Positions 15,990-25,326 of a stretch of 64,000 nt of DNA are shown here, piece by piece. The notes beneath the pieces were generated by a model. The model was not told the DNA's origin. It ran no database searches and saw nothing but the letters and a program-made list of their open reading frames with translations. The first letter of the stretch is position 1. The number at the start of each line of letters is the position of its first letter. The position numbers and the translations under genes were made by a program. The DNA lies in NCBI RefSeq assembly GCF_900141865.1, contig NZ_FQYW01000018.1:1-64000 (forward strand). Direction: 5' to 3'. The stretch comes from Anaerovibrio lipolyticus DSM 3074. Lineage in GTDB: Bacteria; Bacillota; Negativicutes; Selenomonadales; Selenomonadaceae.

Positions 15990-16051
15990 TATAATAAAAA
16001 AAAGCCAAACAGGCCCCTGACGACAGGATACCCCTTATCATCAGCGGCCTG
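15990..16051 (-). terminator. Intercistronic terminator-like hairpin between glgD and glgP
   Basis: Minus strand: CAGGCC-CTGA pairs with TCAG-GGCCTG around a central loop, followed by TTTGGC and a run of eight Ts. It probably terminates part of the transcripts, or marks an RNA processing site, inside the glycogen operon. Confidence 0.6.
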
Positions 16052-16061
16052 AAATCAATTA

Positions 16062-17177
16062 TTAAATAACGGTGCTCTTAGCAATAATCAAAGGATAATT
16101 CTCAGCACCTTTTAACCACTGATCCTCAGAAACGACAACATTCTTGTCGCAGATTACATCCCTGAGCATTGCATACTGCTCTATCTGGCACTGCTCCATA
16201 ATAATGCAATCCTTAATCTTTACGCCTTCAGCCACCCGTACTCCTCTAAAGAGGATACTGTCCTCAACCTCACCATAAATCTCACAGCCATTGCCGATGA
16301 GGGAATTGGTAACCTTGGCAGTATTCTTGTACTGCACCGGAGCCGCATCCTTTTTCTTGGTGTGGATAGGATGTTCACTCATAAAAAGCTCATTCCAAAT
16401 ATCAGGATTTAATATGGCCTTGTTGGCGTTAAAGTAGGCCATAGTGGAATTTATTCTGGTGGAAAAGCCCTTGTGCTCGTAGCCATAAATGCTGAAATCA
16501 TCCATATGACGTATAATACCATCCACCAGCATACTGTTGCCTCCACGTTCGAAGGTAGAGGTAACCAGCTTCACCAAAGTATCCTTTCGCATGAGGTAGA
16601 TACCCATGAAGTCGTTGGAACCCTTGGTGGAGGTCATACGCTTGGCGATGTCAGTCACCTTGCCATTTTCAGCAACCTGCATGGAAGCTGCCTCTCCCGG
16701 CAAATCCTCCCGAGCCTTGCAATATACCATGGTGATATCTGCCCCAGTATTCTGATGGAACAGAAGAACATGTCTAAAATCAATGTTATACACCGTATCA
16801 GCCTGTACCAAAAACACGTACTCTGACGAACTGCGCATAACAAAATCTATATTTTGATATAGTCCGGCGAGTGCGCTATTATTACCATTTTCGCCGTCAT
16901 TAGGGAGATAAGCCAAGCCATCACGATGACGTGCCAAATCCCAATCCTTACCAGAGCGCAGATGGTCAAAAACAGGTCTTGCCTTTTTTGATACCAGAAC
17001 ACCTACATGACCAATACCAGAATTTACCAAGCTGGACATGGCAAAATCCAATATACGATAGCGGCCCGCAATAGGAAGCGCGGCCACCGGACGGTGTTCA
17101 CAAAGCTCCTTCAGCATACTGTTGGCACCATCGAGTCTTATAATCCCCATTACATTACCCAATATGATCAGCTCCAT
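16062..17177 (-). CDS. glgD: GlgD subunit of glucose-1-phosphate adenylyltransferase
   Basis: Up to 371 residues; a GlgC paralogue found in Firmicutes as the regulatory or weakly active partner of GlgC. Nucleotidyltransferase fold at about 10-240 and a left-handed beta-helix C-terminus (SLIGNGCEIYGEVEDSILFRG). The usual GGxGxRL glycine loop is replaced by NVMGIIRLDG, as in other GlgD. The ATG at 17177 has a poor ribosome site; a TTG at 17162, nine bases after GGAG, would give the family-typical start GNVMGII and may be the real one. Directly downstream of glgC. Confidence 0.92.
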   Translation of the reverse strand: MELIILGNVMGIIRLDGANSMLKELCEHRPVAALPIAGRYRILDFAMSSLVNSGIGHVGVLVSKKARPVFDHLRSGKDWDLARHRDGLAYLPNDGENGNNSALAGLYQNIDFVMRSSSEYVFLVQADTVYNIDFRHVLLFHQNTGADITMVYCKAREDLPGEAASMQVAENGKVTDIAKRMTSTKGSNDFMGIYLMRKDTLVKLVTSTFERGGNSMLVDGIIRHMDDFSIYGYEHKGFSTRINSTMAYFNANKAILNPDIWNELFMSEHPIHTKKKDAAPVQYKNTAKVTNSLIGNGCEIYGEVEDSILFRGVRVAEGVKIKDCIIMEQCQIEQYAMLRDVICDKNVVVSEDQWLKGAENYPLIIAKSTVI

Positions 17178-17193
17178 TTCTCGTTTTCGTAAA

Positions 17194-18357
17194 TCAGCTT
17201 ACCTGCTGTCCCACACTTGCCTGCTCTGCCGCAACGGTTTCACCTTCCGGAACCACGGCAATAGCCCCCTCTGAACCAGCAACGTGAGCCCCGGCGGAAA
17301 TTATGCAGTTCTGTGCAACAATGGCATGGTCAATTACTGCATTTTCCTCAATAACGGTAAATGGCATAATTACTGAATTTGTAACCTTGGCTCCCTTACC
17401 GATTTTAACGCCGGAGAACAATACCGAATGATCAACTTCCCCCATAATCATGGAGCCTTCATTCAGCATAGAACAGGTGACTTTGGCTTCCTTGCCTAAA
17501 TAATGAGGTGGCAAGGATGGATTGTTGGAATAAATTGTCCATGCACTGGTAAAGGAGAATGGAGGTTCATCCTGCAAAAGATCCATATTGGCCTGCCACA
17601 GACTCTCAATAGTTCCTACATCCTTCCAGTAACCCTCAAAGGCATAGGAATACATCCTGGCCTTATCATTCAACATCTTAGGAATAATATTTTTGCCAAA
17701 ATCGTGGGAGGAGTTATCGTCAGTAGCGTCTTCTCTAAGGTATTTATCCAAGAAATCCCGGTTGAAAATATAAATACCCATGGAAGCCAGATTGCTCTTT
17801 GGTTTTGCTGGTTTCTCCTCAAATTCTACAATACGGCCGTCCTTTTCATCGGTATTCATAATGCCAAAGCGTGGTGCTTCATCCCAAGGCACCTCAAATA
17901 CGCCGATGGTGGCATCGGCTTTGTTGGCCCTGTGGGCTGCCAACATTTTGGCATAGTCCATGGTATAAATATGATCGCCGGAAAGCACCAGCACATATTC
18001 CGGGTCCACCATGTCAATAAAATTCAGGTTCTGATAAATGGCATCTGCTGTACCCTTGTACCAGTCTGCCCCCTTGTCCCTTGCATAAGGTGGCAGAATA
18101 AAAACACCACCATCTGACTTATCCAAGTCCCAGGCATCACCAGTACCCAGATAATTATGAAGCTCCAATGGGCGATACTGTGTCAGTACGCCAACCTTGT
18201 CTATGCCGGAATTGGCACAATTTGAAAGTGGGAAATCAATAATTCGATACTTACCGCCAAACGGTACAGCTGGTTTGGCAATTTTTTTAGTTAGTGCCCC
18301 CAGGCGGCTTCCCTGACCACCTGCCAGTATCATGGCCACACATGTTGTCTTACTCAT
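17194..18357 (-). CDS. glgC: Glucose-1-phosphate adenylyltransferase (ADP-glucose pyrophosphorylase)
   Basis: 387 residues. Makes ADP-glucose from ATP and glucose-1-phosphate, the committed step of glycogen synthesis. Glycine-rich loop [29 protein letters not shown], and [10 protein letters not shown] are intact; C-terminal beta-helix present. ATG 18357 chosen because AGGAGTG precedes it; an in-frame ATG 14 codons upstream lacks a ribosome site. First gene of the glycogen operon. The roughly 230-base region upstream is AT-rich and probably holds the operon promoter, but I could not pick a clear -35/-10 pair. Confidence 0.95.
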   Translation of the reverse strand: MSKTTCVAMILAGGQGSRLGALTKKIAKPAVPFGGKYRIIDFPLSNCANSGIDKVGVLTQYRPLELHNYLGTGDAWDLDKSDGGVFILPPYARDKGADWYKGTADAIYQNLNFIDMVDPEYVLVLSGDHIYTMDYAKMLAAHRANKADATIGVFEVPWDEAPRFGIMNTDEKDGRIVEFEEKPAKPKSNLASMGIYIFNRDFLDKYLREDATDDNSSHDFGKNIIPKMLNDKARMYSYAFEGYWKDVGTIESLWQANMDLLQDEPPFSFTSAWTIYSNNPSLPPHYLGKEAKVTCSMLNEGSMIMGEVDHSVLFSGVKIGKGAKVTNSVIMPFTVIEENAVIDHAIVAQNCIISAGAHVAGSEGAIAVVPEGETVAAEQASVGQQVS

Positions 18358-18585
18358 AATACTCACTCCTGCGCTTAATTCAGCTCCAGGCTCAGCCATT
18401 GTATATATTTCCCTACGTAGCCGTTACCTGAAAAACTACACTACTGAAAAATAAAAATATATTACTTGTACTGTAATTATTTCTTCATATAAAAAAAAAA
18501 TCCTGCAAAAAAGTAGTTTTGTTGAAAAAATAAACGTTTTTTCCTATCATTTTCACAGAATTCAGATATATATTATGCTGTCAAA

Positions 18586-19221
18586 CTACTTTTTCACCGG
18601 AACTTCCAAATATTCAGGGGTGGCTACATTAATGTCACACCTGCCTGCAGTTAAATCCACCAAGGATGACTGTATATTTTCTACATCATCGGGCTCAATT
18701 AACAGCTTCACGGTCACCTTGTCTGTATACTCCGTTTCCCCGGAGCGAAGATTATTGGTTCGTACCCAATTTTCCACAGTGCCCAACAAAGTATAATCCA
18801 TCTCCACCGAAACCATGCAAAAGGGCTTTACCTCCACCTGAGGTGTGGCCTCCAACCCCAATGAGGCTGAATGATTATAGGCCCTGATAAGGCCGCCAGC
18901 TCCCAGCTTAATTCCACCAAAATAACGGGTTACCACTACCACCACATTGGTGAGGCCATGCTGTTTTATAGCTTCCAATATAGGATTTCCCGCAGTTCCT
19001 CCCGGCTCCCCGTCATCGTTGGATTTTTGCTGGCTGCTGTCAGTGCCCAAAATCCATGCGGAGCAATTGTGTCTGGCATCAAAATGTTTTTTCTTGATAC
19101 CCTGCACAAACTCTCTGGCTGCTGCCTCATTCTCCACATGGGCTGTATATGTATAAAATTTTGATTTTTGGATTTCATAATATGATGTTCCAAAATCCGA
19201 GGTGGTCTTATATGGCTGCAA
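18586..19221 (-). CDS. YigZ/IMPACT family protein
   Basis: 211 residues. N-terminal UPF0029/IMPACT domain with KSKFYTYTAHV, DARHNCSAW and DDGEPGGTAG, then VVVVTRYFGGIKLGAGGL; C-terminal YigZ domain. Bacterial members are small ribosome- or nucleic-acid-associated proteins of uncertain role (eukaryotic IMPACT regulates translation stress kinases). TTG start at 19221, eight bases after GGAGGTG located inside the end of the preceding gene; no spacer between the two frames, so translation is probably coupled. Confidence 0.9.
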   Translation of the reverse strand: MQPYKTTSDFGTSYYEIQKSKFYTYTAHVENEAAAREFVQGIKKKHFDARHNCSAWILGTDSSQQKSNDDGEPGGTAGNPILEAIKQHGLTNVVVVVTRYFGGIKLGAGGLIRAYNHSASLGLEATPQVEVKPFCMVSVEMDYTLLGTVENWVRTNNLRSGETEYTDKVTVKLLIEPDDVENIQSSLVDLTAGRCDINVATPEYLEVPVKK

Positions 19222-19881
19222 TCAGTTCACCTCCGGTATAGTAAGATTTTTTCTGAGAGAATTAATCTCACCGGCAGTAAAGAGCATATCAGGAGAATTT
19301 ACAAGCATGGCATCCTTTAAATAACCCATCTGTACATCATGCTGTTCCGTAAGCATTTTTTCCGGATCTGCCATCATCTTGGTGGCCCGTATTGTCTTTA
19401 GCTGACCATCAGAATAAGCCTTAGTCTTTTTCAAAATGGATGACGTCAAATCATAGTTGGCATCATCCAAGCTAATGGGCGGTGTCATCTGATAAATCTC
19501 ATTATGGAGGCTGACCACGTTGGATTCCAGCTGAGTAAGGCGGTTATATGCCTCTCGCAGGGAAATATCCTCATTTTGAAAATCCTTCATTATACGATGA
19601 TAGGATACCCAACAATAATCAATGGCATCCAGCTTTTTCTTGTAATTGGTATACCATTCACCAAAGGCCAGCTGCTGGGCTGTAATATGTCGTATAGTCG
19701 ACTCATCCAGCTCCTCGTATGAGTTAGAGGTACTTGAATAATAGCCATACCCCACAATAGAAGTAGCCAGCAACAGGGAACCACAAAAGGCATAAAATGC
19801 CATGCGGCTTTTAATATTTTTTTCCAGCACCAGAACCATAAGGGCCAGCACTATAACTGCAATTAGAATAGGCAATAGCAT
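19222..19881 (-). CDS. Membrane protein with helical extracytoplasmic domain, unknown
   Basis: 219 residues. Two N-terminal membrane helices (about 1-20 and 30-48), then a polar helical region containing TQLESNVVSLHNEIYQM. ATG 19881 follows AAGGGA by six bases; an upstream TTG would need no visible site. Co-transcribed with the YigZ gene. I do not recognise the family. The topology suggests a long helical sensor- or scaffold-like domain outside or inside the membrane. Confidence 0.7.
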   Translation of the reverse strand: MLLPILIAVIVLALMVLVLEKNIKSRMAFYAFCGSLLLATSIVGYGYYSSTSNSYEELDESTIRHITAQQLAFGEWYTNYKKKLDAIDYCWVSYHRIMKDFQNEDISLREAYNRLTQLESNVVSLHNEIYQMTPPISLDDANYDLTSSILKKTKAYSDGQLKTIRATKMMADPEKMLTEQHDVQMGYLKDAMLVNSPDMLFTAGEINSLRKNLTIPEVN

Positions 19882-19986
19882 AATAAATCCCTTCAACAGA
19901 ATTTAAGACAATGTAAAATCTATTAAGATATTATACACCAAACTGGGGTTGAGGCAAAATATCACAGTTTTCATACAATACCCTTT

Positions 19987-20039
19987 ATTGGAAGATTTTT
20001 CTTCTTAAAGAAGAAAAATTTGAACAATAGCGTTATAAT
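19987..20039 (+). repeat. 53-bp palindromic promoter-like repeat, copy 1
   Basis: ATTTTTCTTCT, TAA, AGAAGAAAAAT (perfect 11-bp arms), then TTGAACAATAGCG and TTATAAT. All but two bases match 36023-36075. Here it precedes the ABC transporter gene and could supply its promoter, with TATAAT as -10. Confidence 0.65.
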
Positions 20040-20073
20040 TATAAAAGTTATTTTTATAAAAAGGAGACTCCTA

Positions 20074-21786
20074 ATGACGAAAAAGGATATTGCAAAAAGC
20101 ATCTGGAGTATGATGCGCTCTTATTGGAAATCTGAAGAACGATGGTGGGCACGGGGCATGCTGGCAGTCATCATCATTCTAAATCTGGCCCAGGTTTATC
20201 TCCTGGTAATGCTGAATCAATGGAATAATGATTTTTATAATGCCCTGCAGAATTATGATCTTGATAACTTCTGGCCCCTGGTGAGGCACTTTACCCTTAT
20301 AGCATTCATATACATAATCGCTGCAGTTTATGCCATCTATCTACAGCAAATGCTGCAAATAAAATGGCGTACATGGATGACAAACAATTATTTAAATAGC
20401 TGGATGGCCAAACAGGTCTATTATAAGCTCCAAGTTTTAAAGTCAGATATGGATAACCCGGACCAGCGTATTTCCGAGGATATCAATTCCTTTATTACCC
20501 TGACCCTGAGCCTTTCACTAGGTTTTCTGAAGCAGCTCACCATATTAGCAGCCTTTATCTTTGTATTGTGGAGCCTTTCCGGTTCCCTGGACCTGACCCT
20601 TGGCGAAACAGCCATTTCCATTCCTGGTTACATGGTATGGCTATCACTACTGTACTCCATTGCAGGTACCTGGCTGGCCCATATAGTTGGCCGCAAGCTG
20701 ATAAAGCTGAACTATGACCAGCAACGCTACGAGGCAGATTTCCGTTTCAATATGATACGTGTCCGGGAAAACAGTGAAAGCATCGCCTTTTATCGCGGTG
20801 AATCCCCAGAGCTCAATGGCTTTGGAGACCGCTTTAAAATGGTGGTTAAAAACTTCTGGGGCCTTATGAAGCGTACCAAGCTACTGAACTTCTACATTAA
20901 CGGTTATGCCCAGCTGGCCATTATTTATCCCCTTATTATGGCAGCCCCAAAATATTTTTCTGGGGAAATGCAGCTAGGCGGCCTTATGCAGACCATCAGT
21001 GCCTTTGGTCGGGTACAGGATGCCCTAAGCTATTTTGTTACAGCCTACGATTCCATTGCCCAATACGCAGCAGTTATCCGCCGTCTTGGTGACTTTACCG
21101 CCCACATGGAGGAAGTGGACGAGCTGGAATCCAAATTCACCACAGTTAACGAAGCTGATAACAAGGTAACCCTTTCCAATATTGATATACTTCTTCCAGA
21201 AGGCAAAAAAATCATCGAAAGCCTTAATCTGGAATTTACCCCTGGGGAATACGCCCTAATAAGCGGGCCCTCCGGCTCTGGCAAAAGCACTCTTTTAAGA
21301 GCCCTGGCAAATCTTTGGCCTTACGGCAGCGGAACCATTGCAAGGCCGGATGACTGGCGTCTGATGTTCCTGCCACAGCGTCCTTATCTGCCATTGGGTA
21401 CCCTGCGTCAGGCCATTTATTACCCACAAAATGTTCCAGAAAATGACTCCACAGACCTGGGAGCATATCTTAAGGATTTTGGATTGGCAGATTTAACAAG
21501 CCGTTTGGACGACGTGGACGACTGGAGCCGTATTCTGTCATTGGGTGAGCAGCAGCGCATCGCCTTTATCCGTATATTGCTCTTTAAGCCACAAATGGTA
21601 TTCCTGGATGAATCAACCTCCGCCATGGACGAGGATATGGAGGCTCATTCCTACGATACCCTAAAAGCCCAATTACCAGAGATGTCTGTGGTCAGTGTAG
21701 GCCACCGTTCCACACTGCTATCCCGTCATAATACCATTCTCCGTCTCATTGGAGGCGGTGCCTGGATGATTGAAAGGACCGTTTAA
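20074..21786 (+). CDS. BacA/YddA-type ABC transporter (fused permease and ATPase)
   Basis: 570 residues. Residues 1-340: SbmA/BacA-like membrane domain of about six helices (LNQWNNDFYNALQ, IKWRTWMTNNYL). Residues about 365-570: ABC ATPase with Walker A GPSGSGKST (398-406), signature LSLGEQQR (488-495) and Walker B MVFLDES (508-514). Relatives move peptides, very-long-chain lipids or cobalamin; the substrate cannot be told here. ATG 20074 lies eight bases after AAGGAG; an upstream ATG inside the repeat was rejected. Stop and the next ATG are one base apart, so the 95-residue partner is coupled. Confidence 0.9.
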   Translation: MTKKDIAKSIWSMMRSYWKSEERWWARGMLAVIIILNLAQVYLLVMLNQWNNDFYNALQNYDLDNFWPLVRHFTLIAFIYIIAAVYAIYLQQMLQIKWRTWMTNNYLNSWMAKQVYYKLQVLKSDMDNPDQRISEDINSFITLTLSLSLGFLKQLTILAAFIFVLWSLSGSLDLTLGETAISIPGYMVWLSLLYSIAGTWLAHIVGRKLIKLNYDQQRYEADFRFNMIRVRENSESIAFYRGESPELNGFGDRFKMVVKNFWGLMKRTKLLNFYINGYAQLAIIYPLIMAAPKYFSGEMQLGGLMQTISAFGRVQDALSYFVTAYDSIAQYAAVIRRLGDFTAHMEEVDELESKFTTVNEADNKVTLSNIDILLPEGKKIIESLNLEFTPGEYALISGPSGSGKSTLLRALANLWPYGSGTIARPDDWRLMFLPQRPYLPLGTLRQAIYYPQNVPENDSTDLGAYLKDFGLADLTSRLDDVDDWSRILSLGEQQRIAFIRILLFKPQMVFLDESTSAMDEDMEAHSYDTLKAQLPEMSVVSVGHRSTLLSRHNTILRLIGGGAWMIERTV

Positions 21787-21787
21787 T

Positions 21788-22075
21788 ATGCCCGGAATGC
21801 GTTCAAAAATACCTATAGAGGAAAATAACAATAAAGTTGAGCCCGCCTTCAGTAATGGCGAAAAAGCCGGCATAGCCCTGTCTTTGGTCTTATTTCTTTT
21901 TGGCCTTTCCGATGGTGATTTGCCCCTATGTTTTTTTACGGCCTCCTTCCTCATATATGAATTTCATGTAGTCTTAAAGCTGGCCAGAGGAAATCAGGAT
22001 TGGTTTATGTCCAATCTGCTAAAGGGCATGAGCATCGCCATGTTCATCGGCTCCATTATGATGGTTCTCCTTTAA
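21788..22075 (+). CDS. Small membrane protein next to the ABC transporter
   Basis: 95 residues with three likely hydrophobic segments (about 25-40, 43-57 and 75-94). Starts one base after the transporter stop codon and ends just before a terminator, so the two genes form one operon. Not recognised; possibly an accessory subunit. Confidence 0.7.
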   Translation: MPGMRSKIPIEENNNKVEPAFSNGEKAGIALSLVLFLFGLSDGDLPLCFFTASFLIYEFHVVLKLARGNQDWFMSNLLKGMSIAMFIGSIMMVLL

Positions 22076-22078
22076 CGC

Positions 22079-22119
22079 AAAAGCTGCCTCACAATTATTT
22101 CGTGAGACAGCTTTTTTTA
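22079..22119. terminator. Bidirectional terminator
   Basis: AAAGCTG-CTCAC pairs with GTGAG-CAGCTTT, with A and T runs on both sides; serves the operon ending at 22075 and the SGNH gene from the other side (whose stop codon lies inside it). Confidence 0.8.
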
Positions 22120-23430
22120 TTTTGCTGTTAAATTGTAATTTGGAAAGGTGGTCAGCAGATAGTTGCTGATGATCTCCCCTATTATTTTTTTGCCCAGATG
22201 GTCCGGATGAAGGCCATCAGTAGTGAGCTCTGCTTTCAGATTTCCGTTGGCATCAGTGAGGGCCGGAGTCACATCCACATGATATGGCTGATTCTTTATC
22301 CACTGATTCAGAAGCTGCTGCTGCTCCTTCCAGTTCCAGGCCGCCGGTTCAATGGTAGGTACCTTTGACATTAAACTAGGATTTATAGGAGTCGCGGTTA
22401 CAAAAACGGGAATCACATTGTGGTACTGGCATTCTGCCAATATCTGCTCCATGGCAGCAATGGTATCCCAGCCGTCCTCGCCGGCTCGGAAGTTATTTAC
22501 GCCCCCCATTATTATCAGCATCCCCGGAGTAAAAGCCATCACATCCTGGTCAAAGCGCTGGGCCATATCCTGAACACTGTCACCACTTCGTCCTAAATTC
22601 TTAACAGGAACCTGGCAATAATATTCCCAGCTGTACATAGCATAACCAGGAGGAACATTACATACGCCACCACCATGGGTAATACTGTCACCCAGAGCTG
22701 CTACCCTCACATGGCTCTCCACATCAAAATATTTTGGTTCAGACCATTCAGTATTTGGCTCTCCCGCCTTGTTCTGTGAACGGACCTGCCACATATAATG
22801 ACCTGGCCAGGTGTAGCCACCTTCTTCATAGTAAACATTATTCTTGGTGGTCATTACCCGAACCACTTCATACCGTCCAGGAGAAAATTTATTTTCACGG
22901 CTGACCCTGATTTCATAGCCACCGCTGCCATCAACAGGAATCCAGGAAAACACCGGATACAGAGGCATATATGCCATTTTCTCAAACTCCGCAGTAGCCA
23001 ACGGAGCTTTTGGATTTACCTCCTCACCAACAAGGGGCTTAGGGTCGCTGTAAGCTCCCATGACATTGCCGTCATAATCCAAAGGACACACCCGCCAATA
23101 ATAATCCTTGGCTTTAAACATATTGGCAGTATCCAACTCATAACCATTATTTGGTATGAGATTAAAATGCTTTACCTCCGCATCTTTGCTGGCGGAGTCC
23201 CCATCTGTTATAACCAGACGATAGCTTACTGCCCCCGGAATGGTTTCCCAGCTAATTCTGACCTTATTCAGTGGCTCAGTCTGAAGTGGTTTTTCAGTAT
23301 CAATCTCGTTAGTTATATTTCCAATGGCGTTACCAATAGCCTCAGTATTAATATCCTCTGCCACGACCACCCCGGAAAAGGACATTAGGCCAACTATAAC
23401 CGCCACCACAATTTTATTGGAAAACTTCAT
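22117..23430 (-). CDS. Exported SGNH/GDSL hydrolase with fibronectin-like repeats
   Basis: 437 residues. Signal peptide 1-24 (ending VVVA-ED), two fibronectin-III-like regions at about 50-135 and 145-238 (SYRLVITDGD, GGYEIRVSR), then an SGNH hydrolase: S249 in ALGDSITHGG, G280 in NLGRSGD, N312 in GGVNNF, and D405/H408 in DGLHPDH. Such enzymes deacylate polysaccharides or lipids in the periplasm or at the surface. Convergent with the ABC transporter operon. The natural substrate is unknown. Confidence 0.87.
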   Translation of the reverse strand: MKFSNKIVVAVIVGLMSFSGVVVAEDINTEAIGNAIGNITNEIDTEKPLQTEPLNKVRISWETIPGAVSYRLVITDGDSASKDAEVKHFNLIPNNGYELDTANMFKAKDYYWRVCPLDYDGNVMGAYSDPKPLVGEEVNPKAPLATAEFEKMAYMPLYPVFSWIPVDGSGGYEIRVSRENKFSPGRYEVVRVMTTKNNVYYEEGGYTWPGHYMWQVRSQNKAGEPNTEWSEPKYFDVESHVRVAALGDSITHGGGVCNVPPGYAMYSWEYYCQVPVKNLGRSGDSVQDMAQRFDQDVMAFTPGMLIIMGGVNNFRAGEDGWDTIAAMEQILAECQYHNVIPVFVTATPINPSLMSKVPTIEPAAWNWKEQQQLLNQWIKNQPYHVDVTPALTDANGNLKAELTTDGLHPDHLGKKIIGEIISNYLLTTFPNYNLTAK

Positions 23431-23528
23431 GTTATCTCTCCCAAGTACATAGATAAACTTGCTTTATCCATATTTTTTTACCATAACACATAGGTAAAAA
23501 GTAATACTTGTATAATAGCTTATCACTA

Positions 23529-24806
23529 TTAATGACAGGTTGCAACAGCTGCGGCGATAGCGGCACCGATGCTGGAGCCATCCTTCACAAGAACCGGCTC
23601 CAAGCCTCCCGCTTCAGCTCCCATTATTTCATAAAGGGCCCGTCTCACATTCTCCTGAACATAGGGCATGTGCTGAAACAAGGAACCATCCACAGCTATA
23701 TGCTGGGGCTCCACCCTGCCGCTGCCAGCGATATGCCATAAAGTGCCGGCCCAGCTGGCAGCAACAATTCGGGCAGAACGAATGGTAATGGCCTTGGCCA
23801 GATTACGCAACTTTTCAATAATTTCTTCATCCTCAGCCACATTACCCAGGGTATCAACAAATATTTTAACAGACTCGGATGAGTTCTCCATTATGGCGGA
23901 CATATCCACAGTGGAAAAGCTGGGCTTTTGGGATAAATCCAACAGTTCTTTTGTAAGCCTGCTGAACAGCTCCCCAATATATTTTCCCGATACCATTTTC
24001 TCCAAGCGCTGCCGCCCCGGCTGCTCTGACGCCCTATCCAGCTCCAGATCCCATTTGCTCGGAATCATCTTGGAAAAGGCCCCGGACTCCATATTAATAA
24101 TACAGGCCGGCCTTCCTACATCTGGCATAACCTCCATATAGCAAGTATTATAGCCAGTAGCATAAATGCAGCCTATGCGGGTATCAGGATAGTTGTAGGC
24201 TGATGCCAAAAGCACAGCCACAGTGTCATTGAGAATAGCCACAGGCTTTATATTGCCAAATCCTTTACGAATAAGGGCCTTTTCCAGCAAAGCATTGATA
24301 TCTTCGCCTTCAACCCCTGGTACGGCAAATTCCTTGGCCCATTTTATGAGCCTTGCACGATTAATATCCTTTTGCTCCGTACCAAAGGAAAAGGTATGCC
24401 CCAAAAAGTATGGCTTTTCCCTATCTCCTTCAACAGCTTCTCCCACTGCTTCTGCCAAAAAATCAAAGAGGTCATCAGAGGATGCAGAGCTGTTGATTAA
24501 ATTATATTCAGCAGTTACCAGAGGCTTTTCAACCCAGCGCAGGACTTCAAAGGTGCTATTTCCCATAAGGCGTACAACAGAAGCCCGCACATTGGTGCCC
24601 CCAAAATCCACAGCCAGATATTCTCCCTTTTCATTGCCAGCAGGCAAGCCAATAAAGGAAGGCAGCATAGGCAGAGAAGAATATTCGCTTTTCTTAAGCC
24701 CCTGCTCCAAATCCCAGCGAAAGGCCCCGGCCACATCAGTAATAAACTCCTTACTGATATCCAGCTCCTCCATTATTTCCTTGTATAAAACCTCATTAAA
24801 CGCCAC
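23529..24806 (-). CDS. Hexokinase, eukaryotic type
   Basis: 425 residues, about the size of one eukaryotic hexokinase domain. Motifs: SLPMLPSFIGLPAGNEKGEY, phosphate-1 loop LAVDFGGTNVRA (64-75), sugar-binding FSFGTEQKDIN, LIKWAKEF, catalytic D194 in ILNDTVA, and GSSIGAAIAA near the end. Phosphorylates glucose to glucose-6-phosphate. Bacterial ROK glucokinases are about 300 residues and lack these motifs, so this is the HK type, known from some anaerobes. It can feed sugar into the glycolysis and glycogen genes in this window. Stands alone, with about 100 bases to each neighbour. Confidence 0.9.
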   Translation of the reverse strand: MAFNEVLYKEIMEELDISKEFITDVAGAFRWDLEQGLKKSEYSSLPMLPSFIGLPAGNEKGEYLAVDFGGTNVRASVVRLMGNSTFEVLRWVEKPLVTAEYNLINSSASSDDLFDFLAEAVGEAVEGDREKPYFLGHTFSFGTEQKDINRARLIKWAKEFAVPGVEGEDINALLEKALIRKGFGNIKPVAILNDTVAVLLASAYNYPDTRIGCIYATGYNTCYMEVMPDVGRPACIINMESGAFSKMIPSKWDLELDRASEQPGRQRLEKMVSGKYIGELFSRLTKELLDLSQKPSFSTVDMSAIMENSSESVKIFVDTLGNVAEDEEIIEKLRNLAKAITIRSARIVAASWAGTLWHIAGSGRVEPQHIAVDGSLFQHMPYVQENVRRALYEIMGAEAGGLEPVLVKDGSSIGAAIAAAVATCH

Positions 24807-24834
24807 CCTGCATGCCCCCTAAAAACTATACAAA

Positions 24835-24903
24835 ACACCTCATCCGTCTGCTTCGCAGACAGTCCTATTTGTCTACAGTCTGACCTTCCCCTCCAGGGGA
24901 AGG
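24835..24903. repeat. REP-like palindromic element
   Basis: ACCTCATCCG, hairpin GTCTGCTTCGCAGAC, then CCTTCCCC-TCCA-GGGGAAGG. Same plan as 40354-40395. Confidence 0.6.
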
Positions 24904-25269
24904 TTAAGGATTTGGCATTATTTCCGTTACATAGCCGTCCGGGTCCTGGATAAAATGAATACCCGCCGGCTCCACTACTCTCAATACGCAGCCCATCTCC
25001 TGATGCATTGCCAGGGCTCCCTTGTAATCATCCACCCAAAAGGCCAGATGAACAGGATTTTCACCTAAATTATAATTCCCCTCATGGTCCTTTTTCAGAG
25101 TAATTTCCAATTCATAACCGGACTCCTCCTCATCCACCATGTAGGTGAGATTAATATGTGGCAAATCCTTCACGCTTTTCACCTTAAGTCCCACAGCCTT
25201 TTTATAAAAATCCACGGAACGCTCCACGTCCTTAACTGCAATACTGCTATGTGCCATAGTAAATTTCAT
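24904..25269 (-). CDS. Glyoxalase I-like VOC protein
   Basis: 121 residues, one VOC domain pair. H7 (AHSSIAV), E55-type ligand in GYELEIT, H93 (VHLAFWV) and E117 (GYVTEIM) are placed like the metal ligands of lactoylglutathione lyase. Family members detoxify methylglyoxal or act on other small substrates; glutathione dependence cannot be judged. Single gene between hexokinase and the ABC-F ATPase. Confidence 0.85.
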   Translation of the reverse strand: MKFTMAHSSIAVKDVERSVDFYKKAVGLKVKSVKDLPHINLTYMVDEEESGYELEITLKKDHEGNYNLGENPVHLAFWVDDYKGALAMHQEMGCVLRVVEPAGIHFIQDPDGYVTEIMPNP

Positions 25270-25326
25270 TACCCAAAACTCCTTATTTTAAAGATAAAAA
25301 TCCATATTTAAGTAAAAATTCTTGTT

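Noticed and set aside
18490-18530. A TTTTTTGCAGGATTTT sequence upstream of glgC as another copy of the peptide regulon element
   Set aside because: Only one repeat unit is present, without the second repeat, the ACACTTTTATCC block or matching spacing; likely chance in AT-rich DNA.
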